A stretch of 64,000 nucleotides of DNA from an uncultured Lachnospiraceae bacterium (GTDB lineage Bacteria > Bacillota > Clostridia > Lachnospirales > Lachnospiraceae), in the NCBI GenBank assembly GCA_902779305.1, contig CACZBD010000005.1, forward strand, positions 124,001 to 188,000, written 5' to 3'. The notes under the pieces were generated by a model. That model saw nothing but the letters and a program-made list of their open reading frames with translations. It did not search any database and was not told the origin of the DNA. Below are positions 9,500 to 17,908 of this stretch, one piece after another. How positions within the stretch are numbered: position 1 is the first letter of the stretch; every line of letters starts with the position of its first letter. The translations under genes and the position numbers were made by a program.

Positions 9500-11011
9500 T
9501 TAAGATACCTCCTTGTCAGCGCCGTGAAGATCACGGTTCCGGATCTTTTGGAACAGGTCTTTCAACATGGCATCTTTGCATATCAACAATAATAGCACAT
9601 ATATCACTGCGCCGGACACGACCTGAACGAGCAGGATCACGGGAGATGGCAGCGGCAGGTTGGATAAAAGCCTGACGCATAAAGCCATCGCAATACCCGC
9701 CGGGATCCGTTTTGCCGAATACTTACCGATCAGGCGCAGGGAAAGATATCCTTCGCAATAACGCAGCATCAGGGCCGAGATCAGCAGTTCCGCCGCAATG
9801 GATGCGATGACCGCTCCTTTTGCGCCTAAGTATGGGATCAGACAGAGGTTTAAGAGCAGGTTGCAGACGGCTCCTGCCACGATGTATTTTGTACTCTGCG
9901 TTCTTTTTCCGGCAGGGATATAGTACAGGATCCCGAGGCAGTTGCTGACCCCGATCACCGGAATGAGCGGAAGCATCATTACAAGAAGCGTTTCCGCCGG
10001 CGCAAATCCGTCCCCTAAGAACACCGGCACAAAGGTATGCGCGATCCCGAGCAGGCCGAAGGCAGCGCCGTATCCGAGCAGGAAAATGTAATCCATCGAA
10101 GACCGGATCCGCTCTCTGATCTCTTCATAGGCATGTCTGGAAAAAAGGTAGGACAGTCTGGCTGTCGCAACCTTGTTATAGATGATGAATGCCAATGCTT
10201 CTGCGATCGCGACCAGGCGGGATGCCTGCTCATAATACCCGTTCTGCGACGCATCGCGCCCGATCAGTCCGATCAGCGTCTTGTCGAGCACCAGATAGAC
10301 CGACATGGCGGCCGTCGGAGCAAAATAGATGAGCGTCTTGCGAAAATGCGGCAGGATCTTCAGGCCTTTCAGGTCATCTTTTACCAGAAACCGCGGCAAA
10401 AACAGCCACATGGAAAGATTGGCGATAAAAACGGTGACCGCGCTCAAAAGGCAGAAAAGCAGCACATCTTCTTTGGTCCTTACGAATATCAGCAGCGCTG
10501 CTACGCCCGCGATCTGGACGATGCCGCCGGATAAGGCCAGCACGCGGACCCTCTCCAGTCCCATATAGAACCAGGAAATGTCAAACATCGTGCCCAGTAA
10601 AAACGGCGTAAGTACGATAAAGTACATTCTGTGCAGCGTTCCCATAAAGATCAGCACGCCCCACAGGATCAGGCAGACCGCACTGACTGCCATGCTCATA
10701 AACTCGATCTCCCAGAAGATCCTCGTAAAGCTACGTCTGTCATCCCTGTTTCTCGCGATCTCTCTTGTCCCGTAGGCTGCTGTCCCAAGCGAGGCGAACA
10801 TCATGAAATACGAAATGACGGAATAGGAATAGCTGTATTCCCCGACGCCGTCTGCCCCGAGCACCCTCGAAATGTAGGGCATCATCAGGATAGGGATCGC
10901 ATATAAGAGGATCTCATAGACCAGCCTGTAGATAAAATTCACCTTCAGATCCGGCTGTGCCCTGTTTTCATTGTTTTCAGGTCCTGCTTCCAAATGTCTT
11001 GCACCTTTCAC
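9500..11011 (-). CDS. Wzx-like polysaccharide/lipid-linked oligosaccharide flippase
   Basis: This 503-residue protein has about 12-14 membrane helices and belongs to the polysaccharide-biosynthesis transporter (PST/MOP) family. The N-terminal pattern NFIYRLVYEILLYAIPILMMP and SRVLGADGVGEYSYSYSV is typical of Wzx/RfbX flippases. Such proteins move undecaprenyl-linked glycans across the membrane, which is the step needed before an STT3 enzyme can act. It starts at a GTG whose last two bases overlap the TGA of the upstream LicD gene (GTGA), so translation is coupled. The STT3 gene follows 19 nt downstream. Confidence 0.88.
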   Translation of the reverse strand: MKGARHLEAGPENNENRAQPDLKVNFIYRLVYEILLYAIPILMMPYISRVLGADGVGEYSYSYSVISYFMMFASLGTAAYGTREIARNRDDRRSFTRIFWEIEFMSMAVSAVCLILWGVLIFMGTLHRMYFIVLTPFLLGTMFDISWFYMGLERVRVLALSGGIVQIAGVAALLIFVRTKEDVLLFCLLSAVTVFIANLSMWLFLPRFLVKDDLKGLKILPHFRKTLIYFAPTAAMSVYLVLDKTLIGLIGRDASQNGYYEQASRLVAIAEALAFIIYNKVATARLSYLFSRHAYEEIRERIRSSMDYIFLLGYGAAFGLLGIAHTFVPVFLGDGFAPAETLLVMMLPLIPVIGVSNCLGILYYIPAGKRTQSTKYIVAGAVCNLLLNLCLIPYLGAKGAVIASIAAELLISALMLRYCEGYLSLRLIGKYSAKRIPAGIAMALCVRLLSNLPLPSPVILLVQVVSGAVIYVLLLLICKDAMLKDLFQKIRNRDLHGADKEVS

Positions 11012-11925
11012 ACTTTGATCCGGTAAGCCACATGGATCTCCCGTTTGTTTTCGGGAGGAAGCCTGCGGTAGTTCCCGTACAGATCCGTTAAGATCCTCTC
11101 ATAACCGGCAGGGATCGGGACTTTCAATCCGCAGAATACGGCATTCACCGTTTCCGTTAAAATTTTCGCATCATAATAAGCCTTCCGGTATGTTCCGCCG
11201 GCCGAAACACGCAAAATCCCTGTCTTCCCGGGATAATTCGCACTTCGCTCAAAGAGCCGCAGATAAAACCGGATCCCGCCAAGATGCGAAAAAATCGCAC
11301 CGACAGCCCTCCGGAAGCGGTAGTAGGAACGGATCCTCCTGTTTGTTCCGCACGCCCTTTCGATCACCGGAGATGGGAACAGATAGTCCGGACAAAAGGA
11401 AGAAGCATAGAAGGAAAAATCATAAAACAGGGTACGGATTCCCCTTTCGATACGGTTTTTCGGATAGTTATCCACAAGAAAAATATCAAGGCCCACCATG
11501 TTGTACCGGGGATTCCCCATATAGATAAGCGACTCATAGACCGTATCTTTTTTGTAAAACTTCGGGATCTTAAAACAGTATCCGGGAGACTTCAACGGAT
11601 CTGCAAGCAGGTAGTCTTTCCATTTTCCCGCTTTCTGCGCGTTGTAAAAAGCACGCCGGAATCTCTCGTACTCCTTCCTGGTCATCAGGATGTCGATATC
11701 ATCATCCCAGGGAATAAACCCCTGATGCCTTACCGCTCCAAGAAGCGATCCGTATCCGAGCGTGTAGGAAATCCCGTTTTCCTCACAGATCTGCCTGAAT
11801 TCCAGAAAAATCCCAAGAAGACAGTTCTGTAAGGCTGATAGTTCATCCTCCTTCAGTCTGTATGAGGCAAACCATTCCGAGTAGACCTCTTTTCCGGATC
11901 TCAAAAAATCAAACCGTATTCCCAC
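11008..11925 (-). CDS. LicD-family phosphotransferase
   Basis: This 305-residue protein has the LicD nucleotidyltransferase-fold core near residues 55-80: YTLGYGSLLGAVRHQGF then PWDDDIDILM, whose DDDID carries the metal-binding acids. Family members (LicD, fukutin-related) attach phosphocholine or other phospho-substituents to cell-surface glycans. It starts at a GTG with AGGAGA upstream, four bases after the stop of the DUF2304 gene. Inside a glycosyltransferase-flippase-STT3 operon, it is likely to decorate the lipid-linked glycan with a phosphodiester-linked group. The donor cannot be read from sequence. It has no signal peptide, so it is presumably cytoplasmic or membrane-peripheral. Confidence 0.85.
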   Translation of the reverse strand: MGIRFDFLRSGKEVYSEWFASYRLKEDELSALQNCLLGIFLEFRQICEENGISYTLGYGSLLGAVRHQGFIPWDDDIDILMTRKEYERFRRAFYNAQKAGKWKDYLLADPLKSPGYCFKIPKFYKKDTVYESLIYMGNPRYNMVGLDIFLVDNYPKNRIERGIRTLFYDFSFYASSFCPDYLFPSPVIERACGTNRRIRSYYRFRRAVGAIFSHLGGIRFYLRLFERSANYPGKTGILRVSAGGTYRKAYYDAKILTETVNAVFCGLKVPIPAGYERILTDLYGNYRRLPPENKREIHVAYRIKV

Positions 11926-11929
11926 GGGA

Positions 11930-12319
11930 TCATTCTCCTCTTTTTCTCATTTTCCCATCATTCTCCCGATCCTGTTCGCTATGCGCTTCCTCCCTGCCCT
12001 CATAGAGTGCCAGCCTCTGCGACAGGTCACGAATCTGCACATTCTGCGAAGAGATCGTTAACGTCAGGAAAAATGCGATCACACAGAGAAAGATGAGTCC
12101 GAAGAAAAACAGCATGTTACTCGGTGTCTCAATGCCGAACAATGTACAGAAATAGGACAGGATCCCCGGAAAAGCGGTAACGACCATCATGGCCGCATCC
12201 AGGACCATCCAGGGCAGAACATATCTGACATCCGCTTTTTTCCTTTTCAGCATCAGGATCAGGAACAAAAGCACAAGGATCCAGATCACAAACAGAAAAA
12301 TCTTTAATCGAAGGCTCAT
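11930..12319 (-). CDS. DUF2304-family small membrane protein
   Basis: This 129-residue protein has three predicted membrane helices (about residues 5-23, 34-55 and 68-90) followed by a charged coiled-coil-like tail (SSQNVQIRDLSQRLALYEGR). The pattern fits DUF2304, small proteins commonly encoded beside GT2 polyprenyl-phosphate glycosyltransferases. It starts one base after the TGA of such a glycosyltransferase gene and has GGAGAGGATGA upstream. I infer an accessory role to the neighbouring dolichol-phosphate-mannose-synthase-like enzyme, such as membrane anchoring or handling of the lipid-linked sugar. No catalytic motif is visible. Confidence 0.75.
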   Translation of the reverse strand: MSLRLKIFLFVIWILVLLFLILMLKRKKADVRYVLPWMVLDAAMMVVTAFPGILSYFCTLFGIETPSNMLFFFGLIFLCVIAFFLTLTISSQNVQIRDLSQRLALYEGREEAHSEQDRENDGKMRKRGE

Positions 12320-12320
12320 A

Positions 12321-13019
12321 TCATCTCATCCTCTCCAAGATCACCGCGATAGTGACTTTTATCATATAATAGCAGGAAGAAAACAGCCGGATCGAGGATC
12401 TGCCGCCCTGCCTTGCTCTCATTTCGACAGGCGCCTGCGCAACGCGGAAGCCTTTTTTCAATACGCGGACCAGACTTTCGGGTTCCGGATAGTCCTGCGG
12501 GTAATCCGATGCAAATTCTGCGATCAGCGTGCTTTTTACCATGCGAAAGCCCGATGTGGGATCCGTGACCGCCGTTCCTGTCAGCAGGCGGATCAGCGCC
12601 GAAAAGAAACGGATCCCGATCCTGCGAAACGGCGTGGACTGGTCGCCCCGTTTCTCTATAAAGCGCGAACCGATGACCATGTCGGCCCCTTCCTGCACCA
12701 GCGTTTCGTACAACAGAGGCAGGTAAGCCGGATCATGCTGTCCGTCTCCGTCGATCTGCACCGCGATCTCATATCCGTTTTCCGCGGCGTATCTGTAGCC
12801 CGTCTGCACGGCGCCGCCGATCCCCAGATTCACCGGAAGATCCAGGCAAAAAACGTGATTTTTACGGCAAAGATCCAATGTGGAATCCTCAGATCCGTCA
12901 TTGATCACGACGATATCGTAATCCGGCGCCTTTGCTCTGACATCCTCAACTTGCGCAACAATGGTATTTTCTTCATTGTACGCCGGTATGATCACCAGTT
13001 TTTTTAATGTATTGTCCAT
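12321..13019 (-). CDS. GT2 glycosyltransferase, polyprenyl-phosphate mannose/glucose synthase-like
   Basis: This 232-residue GT-A fold protein has the DPM1-type pattern: IIPAYNEENTI at the N-terminus, VVINDGSEDST for nucleotide binding, QIDGDGQHDP with the DxD-type metal site, and VIGSRF. It lacks C-terminal membrane helices, as do short DPM1-type synthases. Known members transfer a hexose from a nucleotide sugar to a polyprenyl phosphate on the cytoplasmic face. It directly precedes the DUF2304 gene, a pairing seen repeatedly in Firmicutes. In this cluster it may make a lipid-phosphate sugar donor or build the lipid-linked glycan. The sugar is not predictable here. Confidence 0.9.
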   Translation of the reverse strand: MDNTLKKLVIIPAYNEENTIVAQVEDVRAKAPDYDIVVINDGSEDSTLDLCRKNHVFCLDLPVNLGIGGAVQTGYRYAAENGYEIAVQIDGDGQHDPAYLPLLYETLVQEGADMVIGSRFIEKRGDQSTPFRRIGIRFFSALIRLLTGTAVTDPTSGFRMVKSTLIAEFASDYPQDYPEPESLVRVLKKGFRVAQAPVEMRARQGGRSSIRLFSSCYYMIKVTIAVILERMR

Positions 13020-13025
13020 CGGGCC

Positions 13026-14075
13026 CTACCATTTCAGATCGATCCCGAGTCCTGCCGTCAGTTTCCCGTACATTCTGAGAAAATCACCCAGAAGACGGAG
13101 TTTGCAGATCTTATGGACCAGATACAGTTTCAGATTTGCGCCTTTGTGCGTGAGAACATAAGAAAGTTTCAGATACGGACTGTTCTTCCAAAACGGAAAA
13201 AATCTGTTCAGAAAAGCGATGTTTTTCCCGACGATCCGCTGAAGGTCCTTCCGGCTTTCCCCCTGCAGCCTGTGCGTTAAGGAAATCCCGAGGTTTAGGA
13301 ATGCCGCCGTATCGAGATAAGGCAGAAGCGCCTGATCTTCACGCTCATAGATCTTTCTGACCGCGAGCATCGCCTTGCGGATGCCGGGGATCAGTTCTTT
13401 TCTGACCGAAGATACGATGGAGTCTTGTCTGATCGTGTAGCGGACCAGGGAGTCCTTCACAAATGCGAAGCGCTTTGCATGAAGATAAAGGAGCTGGGAG
13501 AACATCACATCATCAAGCGCGCCCGGAATCTCGTTGATCGTTCCCATGGATGTGAGCAGTTTCCTGCAAAAGATCTTATTCCACAGGGCAACATTGACTT
13601 CGAGCAGCAGGCCGGGATCGTTTCTGAAATCAAAACATTCATAGGCAAACCTTGTCATTTCCCGTGAATACCGCTTTGTTCCGCTCTCGTCAACGCGATC
13701 GAACCCGCAGCACGCAATATCGGCACCGTGTGATCTTGCCGCCCGGTACAGTTTCAGGGCATAATCCGGCAGCACATAATCATCCGGATCCGCAAAACCG
13801 ATATATTCTCCGAGCGAATGCCTGATGCCGTCCATGCGGGCCTTCCAAACGCCCTCGTTCTCCTTATCGATCACCCGGATCCTGGCGTCCTTTTTTTCAT
13901 AGTCGCGCAGGATCTCAAGACAGTGATCCGGAGAACCGTCGTTGATGCAGACGATCTCGATCTCCTGCAGGGTCTGCGCAAGCAGCGCATCCAGGCAGCG
14001 CTTCAGATAGCGTTCCACCTTGTAGCAGGGCACGATAATGCTGAGTTTGACTTCTTTGCGGTCTGTCCGGGCCAT
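13026..14075 (-). CDS. GT2 family glycosyltransferase
   Basis: This 349-residue protein has an N-terminal GT-A domain: KLSIIVPCYKVERYL, QEIEIVCINDGSPDHC, a GEYIGFADPDDYV segment containing the DxD-equivalent acids, then a basic C-terminal region with no clear membrane spans. The pattern is that of EpsJ/WaaV-like enzymes that extend capsule or glycan chains on the cytoplasmic side. It begins with a good GAGGAGA ribosome-binding site and is the first gene of the same-strand run GT2, DPM-like GT2, DUF2304, LicD, flippase, STT3. It is therefore the likely glycan-extending enzyme of that system. Confidence 0.9.
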   Translation of the reverse strand: MARTDRKEVKLSIIVPCYKVERYLKRCLDALLAQTLQEIEIVCINDGSPDHCLEILRDYEKKDARIRVIDKENEGVWKARMDGIRHSLGEYIGFADPDDYVLPDYALKLYRAARSHGADIACCGFDRVDESGTKRYSREMTRFAYECFDFRNDPGLLLEVNVALWNKIFCRKLLTSMGTINEIPGALDDVMFSQLLYLHAKRFAFVKDSLVRYTIRQDSIVSSVRKELIPGIRKAMLAVRKIYEREDQALLPYLDTAAFLNLGISLTHRLQGESRKDLQRIVGKNIAFLNRFFPFWKNSPYLKLSYVLTHKGANLKLYLVHKICKLRLLGDFLRMYGKLTAGLGIDLKW

Positions 14076-14114
14076 TCCGGTCTCCTCTTGTCACCCCCGG
14101 TCGTCAGATCCAAC

Positions 14115-14146
14115 GGGGCATTGGGGTATTGTGGTATTGAGGTATT
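14115..14146. repeat. 8-bp tandem repeat, four copies, after the mgtC-like gene
   Basis: Four consecutive 8-bp units (GGGGCATT, GGGGTATT, GTGGTATT, GAGGTATT) run up to the stop codon of the MgtC-like gene. They separate it from the GT2 gene that follows on the same strand. Confidence 0.85.
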
Positions 14147-14826
14147 CAGATCTCTTCAATGTGAGATACGTATTCAAGGCTCGACAAAGCCTCGATGATC
14201 TCGCGGTGTGTCTTGTTCTTTTTCAGCTGCTCGTTTTCAATCGTCATGACGACCGTATAAACGCTGAGTTTGGTCTCACGGTAGGAACGGTTCAGTTCGA
14301 TATCCTTGATCGACAGCCCGAGACGGCGCACCGTGGTGATAAAAGCATTCAGATAACGGCTTTCGGTCAGTTCCAGATGGATCTCCACATGCGCGGACCG
14401 GTTCTTTAAGAAGCCTTCCAAAGCCGACATGGCGGTCAGGCTGAACAGGAGCAGCAGGGTCGAAAAAACTGCCAGAATGTACTGTCCGGCCCCGCAGGCC
14501 ATCCCGATGATACAGCAGGCCCAGAGCGCGACCGCAGTGGTCAATCCGAGGATCTGGTTCCTGGACGTGCGAAACAGGGAATGCACGCTCAGCGTGGCAG
14601 ACGCGACAAGAAGCGCCGCCGACATTAAATAGATACCGTTATTTAACAGGTGCTGATCCAGGATCATTGCCGTCGCGGATGCAAGACCCATCAGCATAAA
14701 CGTTCTAAGGCCTGCCGAATGGCGCTTGTTGGTCCGCTCGCATCCGATCACGGCGCCCAGCACCATTGCCAGAACAACGCGCAAAAAGATCACCCAGATT
14801 TCCGTTTCCAAAGCCGCTGTCATCAT
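14146..14826 (-). CDS. MgtC/SapB-family membrane protein
   Basis: This 226-residue protein has four to five N-terminal membrane helices with the family signature: FLRVVLAMVLGAVIGCERTNKRHSAGLRTFMLMGLAS, in which the Glu-Arg and the later AGLRT are conserved. The C-terminal domain is a soluble ACT-like fold (about residues 145-225). MgtC/SapB proteins are linked to magnesium stress and envelope ATPase or ion homeostasis, but the direct activity is not settled. The gene overlaps the antiporter stop by four bases (ATGA), so the two are translationally coupled and may act together in ion homeostasis. An ATG one codon in is an equally good start. Confidence 0.88.
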   Translation of the reverse strand: MMTAALETEIWVIFLRVVLAMVLGAVIGCERTNKRHSAGLRTFMLMGLASATAMILDQHLLNNGIYLMSAALLVASATLSVHSLFRTSRNQILGLTTAVALWACCIIGMACGAGQYILAVFSTLLLLFSLTAMSALEGFLKNRSAHVEIHLELTESRYLNAFITTVRRLGLSIKDIELNRSYRETKLSVYTVVMTIENEQLKKNKTHREIIEALSSLEYVSHIEEI

Positions 14827-16340
14827 TTTTCCTTCTTCTCCTTTATCATCCTTTGGAGTTTTCCGTCTTTCTTCGGTTTCTTTTTATGAGATTTTGCCTG
14901 TGTTCCGATATCTTCAAAGTAAAGATCCGCCTCTTCGGAAAAGATCTTTTCATCTAACAGGTTGCTCTCTTCTTCCGACGCAAGATCCCGCTGGATCTTT
15001 TCGATCTGCCGGATCAGTTCGTCCACCGTTGTCCCGGCAGAACCCCCTGCAGGAACAGGCGATGAGATCTCTCCGTCTTCCGTCATGACACCCTCTTCCT
15101 CATCGGAATAGGAATGGGACAAATGCAGCGCTGCCTTGGCGCTTGCCGGTCCGATCAGTTCATACAGCACGCTGGATGCCAGAATGATCGTCTGCAGGGC
15201 AATGCCCGGTTCCCCTCCGAGTGCCCTCGCACCAAGTTCCGAAAGCCCGATCGCCACTCCGGCCTGTGGGATCAGGGCAAGGCCTAAATACTTACTGACG
15301 GACGGGATTGCATGTACCGTTTTTGCGCCAAGAAATGCGCCGGCATATTTGCCGACGATTCTGGCAACGAAATACCCGATGCCAACAACGATCAAAGGAG
15401 ATTCGCCGAGCGATCCGCTTTTTGAAAACAGCGCGCCGAGGTTGAAGGACACGCCGGAACGGACGAAGAAGAGCATCAGGATCGGCGGCGTAAAGTAACC
15501 GAGCTGCCTGAACAGCCTCTCGTCTTTCGTGATGTTGATATAGACGGTTCCCATCACCATACAACCAAGCAGTGGCGAGGTTCCCATCAGGGCGCAAAGT
15601 CCGCAGAAGAAAAACAGCATCGTGACCGTGATGATCAGCCGGTTGTCAGAAGAATGTCGCGTTTTCATAAAAAGCGCCGTGATCGCTCCAAACAGACCTC
15701 CGAGAACGATCGCAAGCAGGTTCCACAGAAGCGGGAGCAGGGTGGCATTCAGCTTTACGCCTCCCGTTGCCAGCAGCGCGGTCGCGATCGAGACAGCCAC
15801 GCTGTATGCCATCAGACCCACGATATCATCGAGTGCAACAACCTGCAAAAGTGTATCCACGAATTCCCCCTTTGCCTGCGTCTGCCGGATCGTCATCATG
15901 ATGGAAGCCGGTGCGGTAGCAGCAGCCAGAGCAGCCAAAACGACAGAAAACGGCAACGAAAGATGCAGCGCAAAAAAACATAGGAAAAACACGAGAATAG
16001 TTGCAAAAAATGACTCGAAAAGCGTGATCCAAATGACTTTGACCCCGTTTCTCTTCAATGTTTCAAGCCGAAAAAATTCCCCCGTTGAAAACGCGATGAA
16101 TGCCAGGGCAATATCAGGCAAAAAAGCGGTTCCCGAGATGATGGATGACGGGATCAGGTCAAAGCAATACGGTCCGATCAGGATACCGGATACGATATAG
16201 GCCGTCACATTCGGAAGTTTCAGGCGCTTTGTGATCCGCGTCATCAGAAATCCGACGATCATCATGATGGAAAGGGATAGGATCTCGACCGCAACGGTCG
16301 AATCCACACCGATCATTTCATAGAAGTGCATCGCAAACAT
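14823..16340 (-). CDS. CPA2-family cation:proton antiporter
   Basis: This 505-residue protein has about 12-13 membrane helices (residues about 15-400) with features of the Na+/H+ exchanger fold of KefB/GerN type: TAYIVSGILIGPYCF, the LDDIVGLMAYSVA segment with the paired acids, and GLALIPQAGVAIGLSELG. The last hundred residues are a hydrophilic, strongly charged cytoplasmic tail (EEESNLLDEKIFSEEADLYF and a Lys-rich end) with no TrkA-N domain. It exchanges Na+ or K+ for protons at the cytoplasmic membrane. The start at 16340 has GGAGGAGA upstream. It is coupled to the MgtC-like gene. Confidence 0.9.
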   Translation of the reverse strand: MFAMHFYEMIGVDSTVAVEILSLSIMMIVGFLMTRITKRLKLPNVTAYIVSGILIGPYCFDLIPSSIISGTAFLPDIALAFIAFSTGEFFRLETLKRNGVKVIWITLFESFFATILVFFLCFFALHLSLPFSVVLAALAAATAPASIMMTIRQTQAKGEFVDTLLQVVALDDIVGLMAYSVAVSIATALLATGGVKLNATLLPLLWNLLAIVLGGLFGAITALFMKTRHSSDNRLIITVTMLFFFCGLCALMGTSPLLGCMVMGTVYINITKDERLFRQLGYFTPPILMLFFVRSGVSFNLGALFSKSGSLGESPLIVVGIGYFVARIVGKYAGAFLGAKTVHAIPSVSKYLGLALIPQAGVAIGLSELGARALGGEPGIALQTIILASSVLYELIGPASAKAALHLSHSYSDEEEGVMTEDGEISSPVPAGGSAGTTVDELIRQIEKIQRDLASEEESNLLDEKIFSEEADLYFEDIGTQAKSHKKKPKKDGKLQRMIKEKKEK

Positions 16341-16386
16341 ACGATCTCCTCCGGATTACTGAAGGGATTTTCAAATCTACAAAATC

Positions 16387-16404
16387 GGGCGGCACTTGCC
16401 GCCC
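16387..16404 (-). terminator. Stem-loop terminator after the sce7726-like gene
   Basis: A 7-bp GC-rich perfect stem (GGGCGGC/GCCGCCC) with loop ACTT is followed on the minus strand by GATTTTG. It lies 37 nt beyond the stop of the sce7726-like gene. Its other side carries TTTCTTTTT, so it could also terminate rightward transcripts. Confidence 0.7.
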
Positions 16405-16440
16405 TTTCTTTTTCCGAGGAATATCCTTAAAACAAACCGT

Positions 16441-17082
16441 TCAGAGAAGCGACCGGCGCTTTCTGCGTCTTACGCGTCTCCGTTTTTTTTGCCCGTTTTC
16501 GCTGCGGAATGCATTGATGGTATCATGGATCGTCGTATAGTCCCGCTGCAGCAGTTCCTCGCACATCTGTCTCTGCCAGATCTCTGCGGGCACCCGGTCC
16601 ATGATGAGTTTCTGTACGCAGGCCTTGCTTTTCCCTTTGTAAGCAGGCAGCCCGTTCAGTTCCTGAATATGGGCAAGCTCCGGTCTCCACAGGATCGTGA
16701 TCTTCCTTGCGGGATCAAGCTCCGGGTTCGGTTTTGCTTCCCTTAGGACATAAAAATCAACCGCTCCCTGTTCTTCTGTTTCCTCGACCGTAATGATCCC
16801 CCACTCTTCCGGAACATGTTCTTCGATGTGCGAAGCATGGCTTGTTCCGACCACAACATAGTTGGCATCGAAAAAAATACTGTAATCCCTGATCTGGCGT
16901 TCCAGCCTGGCATACGTATCCGCATCGCTTTTGATCTCGATCCCGCAGATCCTGTCCTCGGTGATCATGATCACGTCCGCCCTGGAGCGCCCCATCTGTT
17001 TTTCCTCGAGAAAACGGACTTTTCCGATCCTCTCCTCGAGGAATGAAAACAGCGGTTCACGGATATCTTTATCATATAACAT
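16441..17082 (-). CDS. sce7726-family PD-(D/E)XK nuclease-like protein
   Basis: This 213-residue protein opens with DIREPLFSFLEERIG, typical of sce7726 proteins. The restriction-endonuclease-like core follows: RADVIMITEDRICGIEIKSDADT, where Asp of ADVIM and the E-x-K of GIEIKSD match the PD-(D/E)XK metal site. The tail is strongly basic (KKRRRVRRRKRRS). The family is found in bacteria and phages with no settled function; a nuclease role in defence or repair is inferred from fold only. It starts 14 nt after the flagellin-like gene and ends at a terminator, so the two appear co-transcribed, which is an odd pairing. Confidence 0.75.
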   Translation of the reverse strand: MLYDKDIREPLFSFLEERIGKVRFLEEKQMGRSRADVIMITEDRICGIEIKSDADTYARLERQIRDYSIFFDANYVVVGTSHASHIEEHVPEEWGIITVEETEEQGAVDFYVLREAKPNPELDPARKITILWRPELAHIQELNGLPAYKGKSKACVQKLIMDRVPAEIWQRQMCEELLQRDYTTIHDTINAFRSENGQKKRRRVRRRKRRSLL

Positions 17083-17096
17083 TCGTTATCTCACCG

Positions 17097-17861
17097 TCAG
17101 AAGTTGAAAATGCCCTGTGCTTTTTCTTCTTCGTCTTTCATTCTCTGGCGCTGCATCATGATCTGATAATCATCGAGAACCTGATTCTTCTTCTGTTCGG
17201 AGATAGCTTTCGGGATATCCAGATCTGCAAGTGTGGATCTTGCGGACATGGTGTTCTCCATGGTCAGTTCGTTTCTGTTGATGGTATATTCGAGCGCATT
17301 GGTCTGCGCACCGATCTCGGAACGCTTCTCGGAAACCATATCAATCGCGTTCGTGATCCTGTTGATATCAAATTTACCCGTTACATCATAGCCGTCGATG
17401 CCGAGCGCTTCCAGTGTGGCATTTGCCATCCGGATAGTCTGTCCGGTCCCGTTCGGGTTCGTGGCAAGATCCATGTCAGCCTTGCTGCCGTCAAGCAGCT
17501 TCATGGTGTTATACTCGGTCCCCTTTGCGATATCTTCGATCCCCTTCATTAGGCCGTCGATCTCCTGCTGCATCGCGTTCAGTTCCCCGGGGGAGTACAT
17601 GAAGCTGTTGGCAGCCTTCAGGCTCAGTTCATGGATCCTTTGCAGATTGTCCGTGATCTGTCCGAGTGCGCCGTCAGCGATGTTGAGCGCATCCACACCG
17701 TGTTTTGCGTTCTCCGTTCCCTGCGCAAGTCCGCCTTCCTGGCTTTTCATATTCTCGGAGATCACAAGACCTGCCGCGTCGTCCTTTGCGCTGTTGATCC
17801 TGTTCCCGCTCGCGATCTGTCCGTAGAGATCATTTGATCCGTTAATTCCATTGATTGCCAT
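17097..17861 (-). CDS. Aberrant flagellin-like protein
   Basis: This 254-residue protein has a recognisable flagellin core: ASGNRINSAKDDAAGLVISENM and an IADGALGQITDNLQRIHELSLKA pattern, then the two-residue-repeat helix region of D1. The usual N-terminal D0 heptads (INxNxxALxAxRxL) are shortened, and the C-terminal D0 is replaced by a charged end (QRMKDEEEKAQGIFNF) instead of a hydrophobic terminus. No other flagellar genes are in the window. The ATG at 17861 has AAAGGAG eight bases upstream and is preferred over a GTG three codons earlier. It may be a minor filament cap, a non-motility surface protein, or a decoy flagellin. I cannot tell. Confidence 0.8.
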   Translation of the reverse strand: MAINGINGSNDLYGQIASGNRINSAKDDAAGLVISENMKSQEGGLAQGTENAKHGVDALNIADGALGQITDNLQRIHELSLKAANSFMYSPGELNAMQQEIDGLMKGIEDIAKGTEYNTMKLLDGSKADMDLATNPNGTGQTIRMANATLEALGIDGYDVTGKFDINRITNAIDMVSEKRSEIGAQTNALEYTINRNELTMENTMSARSTLADLDIPKAISEQKKNQVLDDYQIMMQRQRMKDEEEKAQGIFNF

Positions 17862-17908
17862 GTCATTCACTCCTTTCGGCTTCCGAAACTTTTTTAGGAA
17901 ATTCCTGT

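Noticed and set aside
17862..17908. A flagellar sigma-28 promoter (TAAA...GCCGAAA) before the flagellin-like gene
   Set aside because: The spacing is about 12 bp instead of 14-16, and the -10 part would overlap the ribosome-binding site.
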